This document shows, in pieces, positions 53,258-60,950 of a stretch of DNA of 64,000 nucleotides. Numbering within the stretch: position 1 is the stretch's first letter; each line of letters starts with the position of its first letter. The notes under the pieces were generated by a model. The model was not told the DNA's origin. It ran no database searches and saw nothing but the letters and a program-made list of their open reading frames with translations. The translations under genes were made by a program, and so were the position numbers. The DNA comes from Lysinibacillus sp. OF-1 (GTDB taxonomy: Bacteria > Bacillota > Bacilli > Bacillales_A > Planococcaceae): positions 310,001 through 374,000 of the forward strand of contig NZ_CP102798.1 of the NCBI RefSeq assembly GCF_028356935.1, given 5' to 3'.

Positions 53258-54037
53258 ATGAATTGGGTAGAAGAAGCAAAGAAAATCAGAAAACAATATG
53301 ATGATGCAAAAGACATATATAACGAGAGCATGTTAAAAATCAAACGTAAGGAGTACCAAAAGAAAGCAAAGAGTCTATTGGATCAATATAACAATAAAGC
53401 GAATCAGAGAAAAGCTGAAGTACAAGCACGATTAAAGGAACTGGATGAATTAATCTCAGCAGCTAAACCATTACCGATTTTTAATTTTGAACACTACTTC
53501 AAAAATGAAGATATTAAAAGTGAATACGGTACAAAATTAGGCACGAAAAAGGTGATAGATGTTGAATACATCACAGGGATTAAGTATCTAAGTGAATATG
53601 TAGAAAATACCCTGTCACGTCTCAATAATTATGACGATTATCTACGTGCTATTACCGAAATTACTGAAAGTGATAATAAACAGGCTATTGAGGTCTTATA
53701 CAGTATTACTGCAAATGGCTTCAAACCTTCATTCATAAAAGCTGAAGCCTGGGACAAAGGCCAAATTAGCTTAGGTGCCCATATTTCTGAGGGAAGGAAG
53801 TCAACTGATTACACTGTACAAAATGTACGAGCGCTACACGATGTTATTCATGAGCGATATAAAGATGTGACATATCCAGAAGGGCTACGCGATCTGGAAA
53901 AAGAGCAAAAAGCTCTTATTAATGAAAATTTAATGTTAGTTGGCTCTACACCAGATGTTGACCGAGCTTTCTTATATGAAACAGTCACATATATAGACGG
54001 AAGTCAGCTATTTAACGGATCTTCACCGAAATGGTGA
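53258..54037 (+). CDS. Element protein with N-terminal coiled coil, unknown (259 aa)
   Basis: Residues 1-70 are a strongly charged coiled coil (KIKRKEYQKKAKSLLDQYNN), the rest is globular. TAAGGAGAG precedes the ATG. No domain recognised. The largest gene of the middle block; in satellites this place often holds packaging or capsid-interference genes, but nothing in the sequence shows that. Confidence 0.65.
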   Translation: MNWVEEAKKIRKQYDDAKDIYNESMLKIKRKEYQKKAKSLLDQYNNKANQRKAEVQARLKELDELISAAKPLPIFNFEHYFKNEDIKSEYGTKLGTKKVIDVEYITGIKYLSEYVENTLSRLNNYDDYLRAITEITESDNKQAIEVLYSITANGFKPSFIKAEAWDKGQISLGAHISEGRKSTDYTVQNVRALHDVIHERYKDVTYPEGLRDLEKEQKALINENLMLVGSTPDVDRAFLYETVTYIDGSQLFNGSSPKW

Positions 54038-54149
54038 CATTAATAGATCACGTATAGTGATAAAACGACACGTTGAGCGCTACAAAATGTAAATGTAAAA
54101 TAGCGCTCAACCTATGATATATAGCTATTTTTATACAGGGGGTAGGGGT

Positions 54150-54347
54150 ATGAGTAATCTTGAAAAACGTATAGCTCGTATTGAGCAGTTGATGAAGGAG
54201 AAACGAGAGCCTTCTACAGAAACGAAATTAAGAAAGTATTTCACGCACTTAACAGCTTATTTTCAAGATAATGCTACAGCATCCGACAAAGTGTTTCATA
54301 TAGGTGAGATCTTTAAATGGAAAAAACGATTAGATGACAGGAAGTGA
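54150..54347 (+). CDS. Small coiled-coil protein, MSN(L/I)EKR family copy 1
   Basis: 65 aa, starts MSNLEKRIARIEQLMKEKRE. The frame opens earlier, but GGGGTAGGGGT precedes this ATG and the N-terminus matches the protein at 54612. Short N-terminal coiled coil, no known family. Confidence 0.6.
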   Translation: MSNLEKRIARIEQLMKEKREPSTETKLRKYFTHLTAYFQDNATASDKVFHIGEIFKWKKRLDDRK

Positions 54348-54352
54348 ATTAG

Positions 54353-54619
54353 TTGACGGAATTAGTGGAAGTGAAAAACAAAAGGCTAACTACACAATCT
54401 CATGTGCGACAGCTTCTAACTGAAACGATTAATAATCTACGGAGAGTAGAAACAAGGGCGCCGAAAGATGAAATTGAAAAGGCACGTGTCCTTGGATATC
54501 TTGCCAGTCTTATGCAGATGAACCTACGTGACTGTGAGCTGGAGAAACGTATTGAGAAAGCTGAAAAGTTCATGAAGTATTTGAGCGACAAGGGAATTGA
54601 GGTGTTCGGAGATGAGTAA
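54353..54619 (+). CDS. Small helical element protein (88 aa)
   Basis: Begins MTELVEVKNKRLTTQSHVRQ; charged and helical. TTG start with AGGAAGTGA 6-14 bases upstream; overlaps the next gene by 8 bases. Unknown. Confidence 0.55.
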   Translation: MTELVEVKNKRLTTQSHVRQLLTETINNLRRVETRAPKDEIEKARVLGYLASLMQMNLRDCELEKRIEKAEKFMKYLSDKGIEVFGDE

Positions 54620-54788
54620 CATTGAAAAACGCCTCAATCGCCTGGAGGAGCTAATAGAAGCCGTAAGTGGAGTGAATACTTTTCAAGTGGCTGTTTACCG
54701 CGGATATGCAGCGTATAACAATCGAAGCGATCGCATGAAACGAAATAAGCAATTTCACGCCATCATCATAGTGTCAAAGGGGGCATAA
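54612..54788 (+). CDS. Small protein, MSN(L/I)EKR family copy 2
   Basis: 58 aa, starts MSNIEKRLNRLEELIEAVSG, clearly related at the N-terminus to the 65-aa protein at 54150; then differs (FQVAVYRGYAAYNNRSDRMK). CGGAG precedes the ATG. Confidence 0.55.
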   Translation: MSNIEKRLNRLEELIEAVSGVNTFQVAVYRGYAAYNNRSDRMKRNKQFHAIIIVSKGA

Positions 54789-54790
54789 CC

Positions 54791-54937
54791 TTGAGCCGTA
54801 AAGTAAAGTCAATTGAGATTGAAGTGGTTGAGCGTAAAGGCGAACAGGTGAATGTTATTGTTTTGACTAATGGTGCACCTACTCCGACTGAATTAAGCGA
54901 AGACAGTAACCATGTGATTATACGAATTAAAGGGTGA
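54791..54937 (+). CDS. Small beta-rich element protein (48 aa)
   Basis: Begins MSRKVKSIEIEVVERKGEQV and ends NHVIIRIKG. TTG start with AAAGGGGGC 7 bases upstream; starts 2 bases after the previous stop, which argues for a real, coupled gene. Unknown. Confidence 0.5.
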   Translation: MSRKVKSIEIEVVERKGEQVNVIVLTNGAPTPTELSEDSNHVIIRIKG

Positions 54938-55174
54938 ACCACTGACAGCCATACAGTAGTTGAATATCAAAAAGGTAATGATATCTACCTAATGGTTACC
55001 CTCAAGGTGAGGGGATGTCAACTTGGTACCCACTCAACGTAGGGTACCGTCCTGCTACTTGTAAACTGCAAGTGCCAGAGTATTTACCGTTTTTGAAGAA
55101 GTAAATTGGTGGCCAATTAATCAGCCATGAGATTTGAATTATAAAAAACTACACATAAAAAGAGGCAATTAACA
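54938..55174. other. Gene-free stretch with three consecutive hairpins
   Basis: CCCTCA/TGAGGG (54999-55013), GGTACCC/GGGTACC (55025-55048) and ACTTG/CAAGT (55057-55073) follow each other closely. None has a T tract, so these are not ordinary terminators. The run could be a structured RNA, a packaging or nicking site, or a leader of the next gene. Confidence 0.45.
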
Positions 55175-55618
55175 ATGTCAGAGACTATGAATATCCACGA
55201 ATATAGCGAGATTAGATTAGAGGCAGTTGATGTTCAATTTACAGAATGGAAAGCTTCACAAACACATCCGTGTACTTATGATAAAGCAGGACAATACCTG
55301 GACAAAATCTTTTATGTTGAAGTGCAAGATGTCATGAATCGATCAGAGCTAGAAGTGAAACAATTTGTAGAATACTTCAATCTTTATCGTAATGACTGTT
55401 TAGCTGATGTAGCTATAGAGATGGAGAAAATAGCTGTATGCTTCATTATCCGGGTAAGTGGTGAAATTCTATTCGATAATGATAGCGAGGAAATGATAAT
55501 GTTTAAGACTGCAGCAGAAGCTTATGAGCACATCGAGGTTTTAAAGCGTAATGGGGCTTTAAAGGATTACTTCTTAACGGATGTTGAAGTCGATTATATG
55601 GTTTACGCTAATGAATAA
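55175..55618 (+). CDS. Element protein, unknown (147 aa)
   Basis: Acidic soluble protein, begins MSETMNIHEYSEIRLEAVDV. AAAAAGAGGC precedes the ATG and a good terminator follows, so it ends an operon. No known domain. Confidence 0.65.
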   Translation: MSETMNIHEYSEIRLEAVDVQFTEWKASQTHPCTYDKAGQYLDKIFYVEVQDVMNRSELEVKQFVEYFNLYRNDCLADVAIEMEKIAVCFIIRVSGEILFDNDSEEMIMFKTAAEAYEHIEVLKRNGALKDYFLTDVEVDYMVYANE

Positions 55619-55624
55619 ATTTAG

Positions 55625-55654
55625 GGGACTCTCCAAATACGGAGAGTCCTTTTG
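55625..55654 (+). terminator. Terminator of the rightward element operon
   Basis: GGACTCTCC/GGAGAGTCC stem, 6-nt loop, T4. Confidence 0.85.
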
Positions 55655-55748
55655 TTTGCCGTATTAGCTCTACTCCAAATATGTCTACCGTATAAACATG
55701 CTCTTAAAGAGCAAAATAAAAAAGAGTTAAAAGGAGGCGAGCACCAGC

Positions 55749-55928
55749 ATGTTACCTATTGATATGGAGATCGTAATGATAGTCTCAAATTTACCTAGTA
55801 AACTTAGTGAGCTTTCCAAAGTAGATGCTGATAAAGCAATTGAGTTAATTCAAGCTTGGGGGGATGGGAAAAAAGGTGTTAAGACAATATGGAATGATGC
55901 TAACAATCATTTGAGTAAACATGTCTAA
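55749..55928 (+). CDS. Small element protein (59 aa), copy 1 of a tandem pair
   Basis: Begins MLPIDMEIVMIVSNLPSKLS and contains IQAWGDGKKGVKTIWNDANN. AAAAGGAGG is 10 bases before the ATG. A related but broken copy follows directly (55955-56113). Confidence 0.5.
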   Translation: MLPIDMEIVMIVSNLPSKLSELSKVDADKAIELIQAWGDGKKGVKTIWNDANNHLSKHV

Positions 55929-55954
55929 CAATAATAGTAAGGGAGAAAATTGTC

Positions 55955-56113
55955 ATGTTTAGTAAAGACTTAGCAAGAATGTATGCGTACTTGCTAAGGT
56001 AAATCCGAATGCAGTGCTTGTGATTTTTCAAGGTTGGTGGAGCAGGAAAAAAGAGTATACGTAAATTATGGGATGCTAGAATCGATGCTTTGGAGGATGC
56101 TTGTACTGAATAG
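55955..56113 (+). pseudogene. Broken copy 2 of the 59-aa protein
   Basis: Starts MFSKDLARMYAYLLR then stop; in the other frames VNPNAVLVIFQGWW and KSIRKLWDARIDALEDA continue. These correspond to AIELIQAWGDGKKGVKTIWND of copy 1, so it is a tandem duplicate with at least two frameshifts. GGGAG lies upstream. Confidence 0.5.
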
Positions 56114-56192
56114 CTGAATATAAAAGTAGCCATCAATTCGAGAGCTACATTTATATTCAATAATTTTTATTTTGTTACATAGTTATCATCAA

Positions 56193-57173
56193 CTACTCAG
56201 GTATAGAGAAAGTATTATGAGGACCTATAGAGGCAAAGGTAATAGTGTTCCCTTTTTTCCAATAATGTAAGTGAAATTCTTTATCTATATCATGTCTCCA
56301 TGCCTTTCCTAAATTCCCTTCAATCTGAGGGGAGTTACCTGCTTCATTAATCCTAAGAGCATGAACTTTATTAAGAGTAGAACCTGTTAGAACTTCAGTT
56401 ATACTCTTTAGAACCCCTTTTATTTTCGAATTTTCTTGGAAAAATCCATATTTTTTAAAATTTTCTATAAAACTTGAACCTATTTCGAAATTATTCCTGC
56501 AATTTGCGTTTTCTTGTATCAGATATAATTTAATGATTTCAGTAAATTGATCTTCAGTAGTAGAATTTTTCCAAAGGTCTATACAATCTATAGATAAAAG
56601 AATTTCTTGTAGGGTATCGATAGTATTTAGAATTTCAGTAAAAGTAAAAGGTAATTCAATATCTTGCTGTGGAGGGGTAAATTCCAAAATTTCACTACAT
56701 ACTTCTACTTCACAAGTATTAATACTTTTTAGAATCGTTGAACCGTGTATTCTACTGTTTAAGACACAATATACATATAATCTTTCTAATTCTATTAAAT
56801 ACTCATCAGCAGCATTTTTCACTTCAGAAGTTAAAGCTGATAAAGGTGTATACAAGATATCTTGAACGTTAGTATGACGTTCAATGGTGTCTAAATTTAA
56901 TATCCCTTCTAATGCACGAAAAATATCTTGTGCTTGGTATTGACCATGTAAATCGAATTTTTTTAATTCGGTATTTAAGACATCCCATTCTGGAAAATTA
57001 TTTTGTGACATTAGTAAATTTGCCGTATTATCAGATATTAATGCTTTTATGAAGTTATAATTTTTAATCTCATCGGCGTCTAAGATTCTATCTATATAAT
57101 TCAACATTTCAGTTTTTGAATTATATAGTGGATTGAAAATGAGAGTGTATGGATCTATTATTACATTTTGCAA
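56193..57173 (-). CDS. Partner of the DUF3696 ATPase, with RelE-like C-terminus (putative effector)
   Basis: 326 aa, AT-rich gene. The first 250 residues match nothing I know. The last 65 (KVHALRINEAGNSPQIEGNL, GKAWRHDIDKEFHLHYWKKG, ITFASIGPHNTFSIP) resemble the core of RelE/ParE toxins: a G-x-WR(h)-x-I strand, (h)HYW and GPH near the end; this is pattern recognition, not proof. The GTG at 57179 overlaps the ATPase stop, but AGGAGG is only 2 bases before it and 8 before the TTG at 57173, which I prefer. Translationally coupled to the ATPase. Confidence 0.6.
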   Translation of the reverse strand: MQNVIIDPYTLIFNPLYNSKTEMLNYIDRILDADEIKNYNFIKALISDNTANLLMSQNNFPEWDVLNTELKKFDLHGQYQAQDIFRALEGILNLDTIERHTNVQDILYTPLSALTSEVKNAADEYLIELERLYVYCVLNSRIHGSTILKSINTCEVEVCSEILEFTPPQQDIELPFTFTEILNTIDTLQEILLSIDCIDLWKNSTTEDQFTEIIKLYLIQENANCRNNFEIGSSFIENFKKYGFFQENSKIKGVLKSITEVLTGSTLNKVHALRINEAGNSPQIEGNLGKAWRHDIDKEFHLHYWKKGNTITFASIGPHNTFSIPE

Positions 57174-57175
57174 AG

Positions 57176-59032
57176 TCACTTCCTCCTATTTTTTTGTCTT
57201 GCTGCTTTTAAAATAGCTGTAGCGTTTTTTTCATGTTCATCAAAGAAGCCTTTTGGCCAATCTTCAATTACACCATAATCATTTATTTGAATCGGACGGT
57301 ATTTTGATTTGCCTTCTTCTTGTTCTACAAAATAAATCATTACATTTTTATTAATATTATCTTTTGGAGAAGAAACAGCTTTATACCTTAACCTATTTAT
57401 TAGATATTCACTATGAGTTTCAACAATACACTGTTTATTTAGTTTGATCATTGTTACAAAAAAGTCAGCTAGTCTTGTTTGTACTTTTGGGTGCAGATGT
57501 AGCTCAGGTTGCTCGAAAATTATCGTAGAATTATTTTCTGCCAATAAAGTCATAACTAATATTGGTAAAACTTGCGAAACCCCTACTCCAACATTTGTAA
57601 GATCATGATATTTTCCTTCAGAGCTTAATTTAACTTGTAGCTCGTGTCCAAGTTTTCCTCTGTCGTATGTTTTCACATTCTCACTAATTCCCATATAGTT
57701 TAACCACTCAAGAACTGCATCAAGAAGTCGTCCCTCTTTTTCAATATACTCATCAAGCTCTAAATCAACAGGAGAGTAATAATTTATGATAGTGTCTTTA
57801 TGTAGTTCAAGCACTGCTGCTGTATATTCACCGCGATATCCAACGTCTTTGGAATCAAGGGAGCTGGAATTAGGATAAATAGGCTTTGGCTCGTCTCTCA
57901 AAGGGCCTAAATACTTAACCTTATTATTAAAGTAACTAACGATCTCATCAATAAATATTGGATTAATTGAGTGGATTCTTGAAGACAACTCGTACTTCGG
58001 TTTTGAATCAGAAATCATTAGTTCAATTAATTTTTTCTGATTTGATTCGATGTATTCTGTCCATTCTCGTGAGAAAGCAGTTGGTAATACGCTAATAAAT
58101 TTACTTAAATGTTTAAATTCTCCATCTTTAAAATAACTATCTGCTAGTGAATTAATAAAGTGATTCCTGTTAGAGTGTTTGTACCGATCCGAAGTGTTAA
58201 ATTCATTAAGTATATCAGTAATTTTATGGTTTAAGATATCAACTAATTTTGGATTTGCTAATTCATTAGTTGGAGGAATATCTTCATACATAGGGAATTT
58301 AAGGAAATTTAAAGATTTAATAGCAGTTAATTCATTTCGATTATATAGAGAAACTATTTTTTGAGGAATAAAATGTAACATTTCAGCCCCAATATAAACC
58401 TCATTTAAAGAAGAAAAAGCATCATATCTATACTTTGATAAATAGGAATAGTTCTTAGGAACTATAGGGCTAATTACATCTAAATCTAAACTTGGATATG
58501 AGCGTTCATTAATTGAATCAATATTATATTTTTTTAATTTTTCACTTATTGAGAGCGGTGTTTTTTTCACTTCAATATTATTTAAAATTTTTGTAGCATC
58601 GTCTGGGTTATAAATAGAGATTTTGCTATTAGTTAATACAGGCTGAAGGGATGAAACTTCATTATCATCTTTAATAGAGAATTTATAGGTACAAGAAATT
58701 ATATTCTTCTTTTTATTCTTATCTTTGGCCTCTTCTTCTTCTTCGTGATAAACATGAGAACTTTCTAATTCAAAGCCAATAGTGATATTTTTGTCTTCAT
58801 TATTAAAAGATAAAATATCATTAAAGCTCCCTAGTCTAATTATTTGTCCATTTAAAATTATTGGTTTTGAGGGGACATTATTTTGTATTGTTTGAGTACT
58901 CAATAAAATACTTTGAATTACAGAACTTTTACCTGAGCTATTAGCTCCAGTGAAAATCGTCAGTGGTAAAATATCGAAATTTGTTCTTTCGTAAATAGAT
59001 TTAAATCCTTTTAAATGCCAACTTTTTAACAA
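57176..59032 (-). CDS. OLD/RecF-like AAA ATPase with DUF3696
   Basis: 618 aa. Walker A GANSSGKSS (residues 29-37) in the AAA_15/21 setting (LKSWHLKGFKSIYERTNFDI), a long insertion region (about 80-480), ABC-like signature NVGVGVSQVLPILV, Walker B IIFEQPELHLHP (about 505-515), and CIVETHSEYLINRL. The C-terminus fits DUF3696 (GVIEDWPKGFFDEHEKNATA). ATPases of this class pair with effectors in phage defence (Septu-, PARIS-, AbiL-like). TTG start with AGGAGGA 8 bases upstream. First gene of the leftward cargo operon at the right end. Confidence 0.88.
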   Translation of the reverse strand: MLKSWHLKGFKSIYERTNFDILPLTIFTGANSSGKSSVIQSILLSTQTIQNNVPSKPIILNGQIIRLGSFNDILSFNNEDKNITIGFELESSHVYHEEEEEAKDKNKKKNIISCTYKFSIKDDNEVSSLQPVLTNSKISIYNPDDATKILNNIEVKKTPLSISEKLKKYNIDSINERSYPSLDLDVISPIVPKNYSYLSKYRYDAFSSLNEVYIGAEMLHFIPQKIVSLYNRNELTAIKSLNFLKFPMYEDIPPTNELANPKLVDILNHKITDILNEFNTSDRYKHSNRNHFINSLADSYFKDGEFKHLSKFISVLPTAFSREWTEYIESNQKKLIELMISDSKPKYELSSRIHSINPIFIDEIVSYFNNKVKYLGPLRDEPKPIYPNSSSLDSKDVGYRGEYTAAVLELHKDTIINYYSPVDLELDEYIEKEGRLLDAVLEWLNYMGISENVKTYDRGKLGHELQVKLSSEGKYHDLTNVGVGVSQVLPILVMTLLAENNSTIIFEQPELHLHPKVQTRLADFFVTMIKLNKQCIVETHSEYLINRLRYKAVSSPKDNINKNVMIYFVEQEEGKSKYRPIQINDYGVIEDWPKGFFDEHEKNATAILKAARQKNRRK

Positions 59033-59397
59033 TGTACAATTCCTCCTATTATTAAATTTTAAACTAACTTTTTTTAATTGAAATTTACTTAAAAATGAGC
59101 GAGCTTTTCTAAGCTGATTCTTTTCCTACTTTAACTCTAATATTTGTTTTTAGTCAGACTATAGTAAATTTTTAAAGCGTATTAGCATAATGCTAATTTA
59201 ATGAAATTATACCAATTTAAATACATTTGTGAATGGTATAATTTCAAAGTTAGGAACTATATAATTCAATATATTATTAAGATGCTCTTAAAAGGTACAA
59301 AACAGTATCAAAATTGTTCTGCCTATTTAGAGCAACAATCTAAATAAAGTGGTATTGCTTTACTTCGTTTTACTAAGATTATTCATGCGATATTATA
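59033..59397. other. Promoter region of the ATPase operon with two palindromes
   Basis: AT-rich, no gene. ATTAGCAT-A-ATGCTAAT (59181-59197) is a perfect palindrome, and TGAAATTATACC (59202-59213) is repeated inverted at 59235-59246. Either could be an operator of the cargo operon; no clear -35/-10 pair was chosen. Confidence 0.45.
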
Positions 59398-59420
59398 AAT
59401 TTTTGCACACGATTTGCACA
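59398..59420. repeat. 23-bp repeat, right copy (integrase arm-type site)
   Basis: Identical to 46912-46934 and in the same orientation; 82 bases inside attR. Confidence 0.65.
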
Positions 59421-59433
59421 CGATAGAAAAGTG

Positions 59434-59470
59434 CAAAAAAAAAATCACCCTCCAATAATGAAGGGTGATT
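59434..59470 (-). terminator. Element-borne 3' terminator of the ncRNA gene
   Basis: AATCACCCT/AGGGTGATT stem and a T8-10 tract on the leftward side. It replaces the original terminator at 46678-46710 that was displaced by the insertion. Confidence 0.75.
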
Positions 59471-59502
59471 CGCTTCAAAGCCTTGTGGCTGTAAGGTTAA
59501 AT

Positions 59503-59559
59503 TAAAAAGCCGCGTATGCCGTAGTTATTATAGAAAGTTTTAAACCACCACTCCTCAAA
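59503..59559. other. Attachment site attR (57 bp)
   Basis: Exact copy of attL. The host side (59560 onward) holds the 5' part of the ncRNA gene; from there to 59941 I see only its promoter region and the start region of the next gene. Confidence 0.85.
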
Positions 59560-59941
59560 GTGGGTGTTCGCAGAAGTTTTCCTGCTTATCCTCATGCACC
59601 GTAGTGTGAGGCCCGTCATTCCAACTCCAATAATAAAACTCCCTTTTACAGCTTAAAGGTTAAAACTTAATATTATACGAACAATGCAGCCTTTATGGAT
59701 ATAATAAAGCATGATCGACGAACATGCAAGTAAGATGATTACTGTAAATTAGTCAATGGGCAAGTGTTCCAAATGGTGTAATCGACATCTAGAAATACCT
59801 TCAAAATGGTGCCACTGCTTCATATTTTTTTCACAAATACGAACGGAAAATACGAACAGTCTTTACTTATTATGATTGATTATGTAAAGATAGGAGCATA
59901 AAGAGGATTTTCCTAGAAAATATGTAAAGGAGGAAGCGGAA

Positions 59942-60280
59942 ATGGCAGCTTATCCAAATTGTCCAAAATGTCATTCTGAATATACGTATGAGGATGGCGT
60001 AAACTATGTGTGTCCGGAATGTGCACATGAGTGGAGTATGAACGCATCAGAACAGGAGTCGGATGCACTTATTGTAAAGGATGCAAATGGCAATCTGTTA
60101 GCTGACGGCGATTCAGTTACCATTATTAAGGATTTAAAGGTGAAGGGTAGTTCTTCCACTTTAAAAATTGGGACAAAGGTAAAAAGTATTCGTCTTGTAG
60201 AAGGCGATCATAATATTGACTGTAAAATTGATGGCTTTGGTGCTATGAAATTAAAGTCAGAATTCGTGAAAAAAGCATAA
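59942..60280 (+). CDS. PhnA/YjdM-type zinc ribbon protein
   Basis: 112 aa. N-terminal zinc ribbon ([22 protein letters not shown]) and the C-terminal PhnA domain ([33 protein letters not shown]). Widely conserved; despite the old name it is not a phosphonoacetate hydrolase, and its function is unknown. AAAGGAGGAAG precedes the ATG. Confidence 0.92.
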   Translation: MAAYPNCPKCHSEYTYEDGVNYVCPECAHEWSMNASEQESDALIVKDANGNLLADGDSVTIIKDLKVKGSSSTLKIGTKVKSIRLVEGDHNIDCKIDGFGAMKLKSEFVKKA

Positions 60281-60286
60281 AAACCA

Positions 60287-60328
60287 AAAGGCACCTAAAC
60301 TTTAGAAATCAGTTTAAGGTGCTTTTTG
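60287..60328. terminator. Terminator between phnA-type and zf-HC2 genes
   Basis: AAAAGGCACCTAAACT pairs with AGTTTAAGGTGCTTTTT around a 9-nt loop. Confidence 0.85.
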
Positions 60329-60337
60329 TATAATTAT

Positions 60338-60850
60338 TTATTGAAAAACCCTACGTAGTAGAATGGCAAAAGCAGCACCTAATAAGGCGAAAATTGTATG
60401 TAAAAGAGCGATGTAGCCGGCTGCAATCACGAGTGCTCCTATTTCTGCGAAGGAATAGGTTGTAATATAGAGCCCATTATTTAGATTATTAATGATAGCC
60501 CAAACAAATACAGGCACGGAGCTTATGATAAAGACAATCCAGATGTTTTTATAGAAAAGGTAAGAAAGACAACCGAAAAGTGCATATGAGATAACAAAGC
60601 CCTTTTGATTGCCGAGTAAGGATGAATTAATGGCAAACATAAAAGATAACACAATAAATATGATGTGAAAAAAGGATAATGTTCTTTTCATGGGTAAGTA
60701 TTCATCTTGAGTTGGCTGTGAATGGGCTAGCCGCTGACATTGCTGACAAGTTGTTAGATGTTGTTCTACAAATTCTATCGTCGGTGCTTGGAGCTTTTGT
60801 TTTTTATAAAGAGGTATTAAATCTTCTACAATCGAGCATTCCTGTGACAA
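60338..60850 (-). CDS. zf-HC2 domain membrane protein
   Basis: 170 aa. The N-terminus has the anti-sigma zinc-finger pattern (Cys5, then HLTTCQQC), followed by about four membrane helices (from residue 58). Such proteins can be anti-sigma factors, but no sigma-factor gene is adjacent. TTG start with GGAGGG 8 bases upstream. Confidence 0.8.
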   Translation of the reverse strand: MSQECSIVEDLIPLYKKQKLQAPTIEFVEQHLTTCQQCQRLAHSQPTQDEYLPMKRTLSFFHIIFIVLSFMFAINSSLLGNQKGFVISYALFGCLSYLFYKNIWIVFIISSVPVFVWAIINNLNNGLYITTYSFAEIGALVIAAGYIALLHTIFALLGAAFAILLRRVFQ

Positions 60851-60950
60851 TACTTTCCCTCCAATCCATGTCCTCTCATTATACGATTTTTTTTAGAAAA
60901 TAAAAAAAGCCTTCCGTGAATTTTTCAATCGGAAAACTTGTACATGCATC

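Larger units (their letters stand above)
46743..59559. mobile_element. Integrated 12.8-kb phage-satellite-like element
   Basis: Bounded by an exact 57-bp direct repeat (46743-46799 and 59503-59559). Order: integrase and repressor leftward, excisionase and replication genes rightward, iteron region, small genes, then a leftward ATPase/partner module next to the right end. No terminase, capsid, tail, relaxase or type IV secretion gene was found. This plan is that of PICI/P4-like satellites or small mobilisable islands. All genes appear intact except 55955-56113, so it may still move. Confidence 0.8.
59434..59667 (-). ncRNA. Probable structured non-coding RNA used as integration site
   Basis: Leftward TATAAT at 59672-59677 predicts a start near 59665. 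The transcript begins AAGTTTTAACC, which pairs with GGTTTAAAACTT about 120 bases later; inside are CCTCA/TGAGG, GCAG/CTGC and CCACT/AGTGG hairpins, and it ends at a strong terminator. No open frame. Its 3' part contains the 57-bp att core, and the element restored that part, as islands do for tRNA or tmRNA genes. A long terminal stem recalls 6S RNA, but I cannot assign a family. Confidence 0.5.

Noticed and set aside
55900..56160. An 86-aa leftward frame
   Set aside because: Antisense to the small tandem genes and without a ribosome site.
46743..59559. Calling the element an ICE or a full prophage
   Set aside because: No relaxase, coupling protein, type IV secretion, terminase, portal, capsid or tail gene was found.
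59434..59667. Calling the att-site RNA a tmRNA or tRNA
   Set aside because: There is no CCA-type acceptor end, no T-loop and no tag reading frame; a 6S-like RNA could not be confirmed by eye.
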